In this document: piece by piece, positions 15,685 to 17,817 of the stretch
Layout: each line of letters starts with the position of its first letter
How positions within the stretch are numbered: the stretch's first letter is position 1
DNA from: Chloroflexota bacterium
GTDB taxonomy: Bacteria; Chloroflexota; Anaerolineae; B4-G1; SLSP01
Reading direction: 5' to 3'
Length of the DNA: 17,817 nt
Assembly: GCA_022707725.1 (NCBI GenBank)
Contig: JAKJAB010000029.1
Coordinates: 1-17,817, forward strand
Notes under the pieces: model-generated
Database searches by the model: none
Seen by the model: the letters and a program-made list of their open reading frames with translations, nothing else
What the model was told of the DNA's origin: nothing
Translations under genes and position numbers: made by a program

Positions 15685-15703
15685 TTGGGATAAGTTGGGA
15701 TAA
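15685..15703 (+). repeat. Tandem 9-mer repeat at the lexA transcription start
   Basis: TTGGGATAA occurs at 15685-15693 and again at 15695-15703, a 10-bp period that would place both copies on one face of the helix. It overlaps the predicted transcription start. Its role is unknown. Confidence 0.6.
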
Positions 15704-15736
15704 CGGAACAAAAGCCCGTGAGCGTGGAGGTGGAGG

Positions 15737-16405
15737 ATGAAGACGAAGACGAAGAATACCAAACTGCCCGAGCGACAAGCGAAAATGTACGCTTTCTTGA
15801 GCGATTACATCAACACGAATGGCTTTCCGCCGACCGTGCGCGAAATCGGCGAAGCTTTGGATATTCCCTCAACCTCTCTGGTATCTTACTACCTCAAAGG
15901 CCTGGAAGAGCGTGGTATGATCGACCGCGAATCATCCATTTCTCGCGGCATTCGCCTGGTCTCTGACCCCTATCAGCCGACTGATTTTTGGGCCGATAGC
16001 GGCGAGACGCTGTCGATCCCCTTCCTGGGCTATATCGTCGCCAGCGCACCCATTCCGGTGGAAGCCCTCACCGGGACTGAAACCGTCGAGATCAACCGCG
16101 CCCTCTTTGGGCGGGACGTCAATGGGCTTTTCGCGCTGCAAGTCCAGGGCAATTCGATGATCGACGCGCTGATTCACGATGGCGACACCGTCATCCTACG
16201 CCACCAGGACCGCGTCGAGAACGGCGAGATGGCTGCCGTCTGGTTGAACAGCAATGCCGAAACGACGCTGAAAAAGGTCTACTATGAGGGCGCGCGCGTG
16301 CGGTTGCAGCCTGCCAATCCCACCATGGAACCGATCTTTGTCCCGGCGAACGATGTGCGCGTCCAGGGTAAAGTGGTGATGGTTATCCGTCAACTCTCGA
16401 ACTGA
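15737..16405 (+). CDS. lexA: LexA, SOS-response transcriptional repressor and self-cleaving protease
   Basis: This 222-residue protein has an N-terminal winged helix (about 10-75) with 'NGFPPTVREIGEALDIPSTS' (28-47) and 'YYLKGLEERGMIDR', followed by a short linker and the S24 peptidase domain (about 92-222). The nucleophile is Ser140 in 'VQGNSMIDALIHDGD' and the general base is Lys179 in 'ETTLKKVYYE'; 'RLQPANPTMEPI' matches the LexA 'LxPeNpxyePI' segment. The scissile bond should lie in 'GYIVASAPIP' at Ala102-Ser103, where most LexA proteins have Ala-Gly. It represses DNA-damage genes until RecA filaments trigger its cleavage. ATG 15737 has two GGAGG copies; the one at 15726-15730 is at proper distance. 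Promoter and operator lie upstream. Confidence 0.94.
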   Translation: MKTKTKNTKLPERQAKMYAFLSDYINTNGFPPTVREIGEALDIPSTSLVSYYLKGLEERGMIDRESSISRGIRLVSDPYQPTDFWADSGETLSIPFLGYIVASAPIPVEALTGTETVEINRALFGRDVNGLFALQVQGNSMIDALIHDGDTVILRHQDRVENGEMAAVWLNSNAETTLKKVYYEGARVRLQPANPTMEPIFVPANDVRVQGKVVMVIRQLSN

Positions 16406-16412
16406 GCCTTTT

Positions 16413-16439
16413 GTAGAGCGAATTGTCAATTCGCCCTAC
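16413..16439. repeat. Near-perfect palindrome between convergent genes (possible dispersed repeat or terminator)
   Basis: The arms are GTAG and GCGAATT (16413-16416, 16418-16424) against AATTCGC and CTAC (16428-16434, 16436-16439), with a single A-C mismatch (16417/16435) and a GTC centre. No clear T-tract follows on either strand, so a REP-like dispersed palindrome is as likely as a terminator. The stop codon of the minus-strand gene (16436-16438) lies inside it. Confidence 0.65.
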
Positions 16440-17817
16440 CGCGATTTGTAGATCACCGGCAGATAGCACTGCCACGGTTCCACGTTCAACCACAAGCGTT
16501 GTTCCCACCGTTGACCTGCGCCGTCCTCCAGAATCGCATCCACGCGGACCGGTCCTTCCCGGCTCCACACGCGGAACGGAACGGAAAGCGCGTGCGTTTC
16601 CCCGACGCCAAGAGCGCCTTCCCACACCGTCAGCCCCCAACCGTTCGTCAGGGGTAGGGTCGCCGTCACTGGCGATACGCCTGAGGTGAGCCACGCTTGC
16701 ATTTTCCCTTCTGTCGCCGCGCCCGGTCCGCTGTTCCGCAGCGCGAAGGCGAGGGTCAGCGGCGCACCGGGACGCACTGTGGCCCATTCCGGCGAGAGCC
16801 ACGCGCTTGCCGACAAATCTGCGCCGTCGATGTGCAACGCGGTGTCGCGCGTGAACGTAAAGCCCCACGTCGGCAGTCCCAGGGTGAGGGAGAGGGGGAT
16901 GACTGTGCCCGGATCGCCTGTCGCAGCGGCGGTCCACGTGAGCGTTAGCGGGGTGTGCGGCTGGAGCGCGCCGCTCCAGGTGATGATCCGTGCCGTGGGA
17001 TCGTACTCCCAGACGGGCAACAAGGTGTCCTGGATAAGTGTCACTGCGGGCGGCAGTGTGTGGGCAATATTCGTTGATAGCGTTTGGACAGCATCGTTGT
17101 AGAGGGTCAGGGTGAACATGACGTTCTCGCCGGGCAGGAGCGCCGGCGGCGTGACCGTCCACTGGCTCATTCCCAGGGGCGAAAGCCAGCCGGCGCCTTG
17201 CGCCAGGGTCGCGGCGCGCGCATCGAAGGGCAGGGTTTCCAGCGGGAAAGCGTAGAACAGTGTCCGCGAGTTGGAGACGGCTTCCGAGGCGGCGATGCCG
17301 AGCGGCTGCCCCAGTTGTCCCCGGATGACGGGCGCAGCGTCTGGCGCCGGTTCGACGGCGTCGGCCCAGTTCCGGAAAGGGAAGTCCAGCGCAACCGGCC
17401 CCCACGTCCCGCCGGCGGGATGGTCGGGGACGCCGAAGGCAGCGGTGGGGTTGAGGTTTTCATCCCAGCGCCATACGCCAAAGCGTCGCGCCAGGGGGCT
17501 GTCGCTGTGGTAGTAGAGGAAGTCCTGCGACGTGAGCAGCAGCCGCCCGCCGCCGTCGAGATAGGCCAGCAGCGCCCTCGCTTCCTGCGGCAGAACCGGG
17601 GCGTACCAATCGTAGCCGGTGAACCAGATAACGACCGGATAGCGTCGCAGGACGTCGAGGTCGAGCGACCTTGCGCCGGGAATACCGCCCAGGTTCTCGT
17701 TGGTATCCCACACATCGAAGGGGATGGCGCGCGCGGTCAACGCGCTGGTGTATCGTTCTTCCATCGGATACCAGCGGTCATCGTCCACCAGAAGCACCGG
17801 CGCAGGCGTCTTGGCGC
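16436..17817 (-). CDS. Secreted multidomain protein, 5'-truncated by the window end
   Basis: The frame is open to the window edge, so the N-terminus is missing; 459 C-terminal residues are visible. It begins 'APVLLVDDDRWYPMEERYT' and continues 'FDVWDT', 'YPVVIWFTGYDW', 'LLAYLDGGGRLLLTSQDFLY', a Rossmann/glutamine-amidotransferase-like alpha-beta fold of about 220 residues that in Chloroflexota often sits downstream of extracellular protease domains. Two beta-sandwich domains follow; the first ('VMFTLTLYN' ... 'ITWSGALQPHTPLTLTW') resembles DUF11-type, the second ('LTLAFALRNSGPGAATEGKM') CARDB-type repeats. The C-terminus 'YLPVIYKSR' is a common ending of secreted proteins in the phylum. What catalytic domain, if any, lies upstream cannot be seen. 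It converges on lexA. Confidence 0.8.
   Translation of the reverse strand, partial: AKTPAPVLLVDDDRWYPMEERYTSALTARAIPFDVWDTNENLGGIPGARSLDLDVLRRYPVVIWFTGYDWYAPVLPQEARALLAYLDGGGRLLLTSQDFLYYHSDSPLARRFGVWRWDENLNPTAAFGVPDHPAGGTWGPVALDFPFRNWADAVEPAPDAAPVIRGQLGQPLGIAASEAVSNSRTLFYAFPLETLPFDARAATLAQGAGWLSPLGMSQWTVTPPALLPGENVMFTLTLYNDAVQTLSTNIAHTLPPAVTLIQDTLLPVWEYDPTARIITWSGALQPHTPLTLTWTAAATGDPGTVIPLSLTLGLPTWGFTFTRDTALHIDGADLSASAWLSPEWATVRPGAPLTLAFALRNSGPGAATEGKMQAWLTSGVSPVTATLPLTNGWGLTVWEGALGVGETHALSVPFRVWSREGPVRVDAILEDGAGQRWEQRLWLNVEPWQCYLPVIYKSR

Larger units (their letters stand above)
15300..15736. other. 437-bp intergenic region between divergent genes
   Basis: No open frame with coding character is present. 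In order it holds the leader and possible promoter of the minus-strand gene (15300-15416), a 110-bp putative mobile inverted-repeat element with 8-bp direct repeats (15419-15544), two adjacent short hairpins (TTGCC...GGCAA at 15557-15573 and TTGGC...GCCAA at 15579-15595), and the lexA promoter, operator and leader (15652-15736). Nothing is recognised at 15600-15650. Confidence 0.8.

Noticed and set aside
16383..17405. 340-codon minus-strand frame overlapping the secreted protein gene
   Set aside because: Arg/Ala/His-rich composition and no domains; the frame 16436-17817 gives a coherent protein with a typical C-terminus, and this frame also runs into lexA.

Overview
This window looks like a chromosomal segment of a Chloroflexota bacterium, probably Anaerolineae-like. 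The assignment is inference from protein style: a lipoprotein with a Val-Glu-Lys rich repeat just after the lipobox, an exported protein with two 'GG-(I/L)-(E/D)-(I/V)-FGYP-(L/I)-TE' repeats, and a secreted protein ending in 'YLPVIYKSR', a C-terminal style common in that phylum. The base composition is moderately GC-rich, with short intergenic gaps. No rRNA, tRNA, CRISPR array or transposase gene is visible.

Positions 1-6457 hold a peptide/nickel (Opp/Dpp)-type ABC importer operon: a solute-binding protein cut by the window edge, a strong hairpin, two permeases, two ATPases and a translationally coupled 68-residue two-helix membrane protein of unknown role. The second permease has an extra extracytoplasmic domain of about 170 residues. 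After a terminator and a good sigma-70-like promoter, 6671-10818 holds a second Opp/Dpp set: a lipoprotein solute-binding protein, a terminator hairpin and two more ATPases, but no permeases. It either shares membrane subunits or has them elsewhere.

Positions 10945-13929 form a compact three-gene operon with its own promoter: a membrane-anchored protein of unknown function, a cytoplasmic hybrid histidine kinase (receiver-GAF-HisKA-HATPase) and a response regulator with an NtrC-like receiver and an OmpR-type winged helix. A very small basic protein (56 residues, 14069-14239) follows. It is separated by a bidirectional terminator from a convergent exported protein (14313-15299, minus strand).

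The 437-bp gap 15300-15736 is the most interesting non-coding part. It contains a 110-bp inverted-repeat element starting GTAA and ending TTAC, flanked by perfect 8-bp direct repeats. That is what a non-autonomous IS66-type insertion (MITE) would look like. Further on is a perfect consensus promoter (TTGACA, 17 bp, TATAAT) whose spacer contains a 12-of-14 match to the Gram-positive-type SOS box. It drives lexA (15737-16405), whose predicted self-cleavage site is Ala-Ser instead of Ala-Gly. lexA converges on a large secreted protein (minus strand, cut by the window end) across a near-perfect 27-nt palindrome that contains the stop codon of that gene.

The two transport loci suggest an organism that scavenges oligopeptides or similar solutes. 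The two-component operon and lexA are separate regulatory units, and nothing in the sequence shows directly that they control the transporters.
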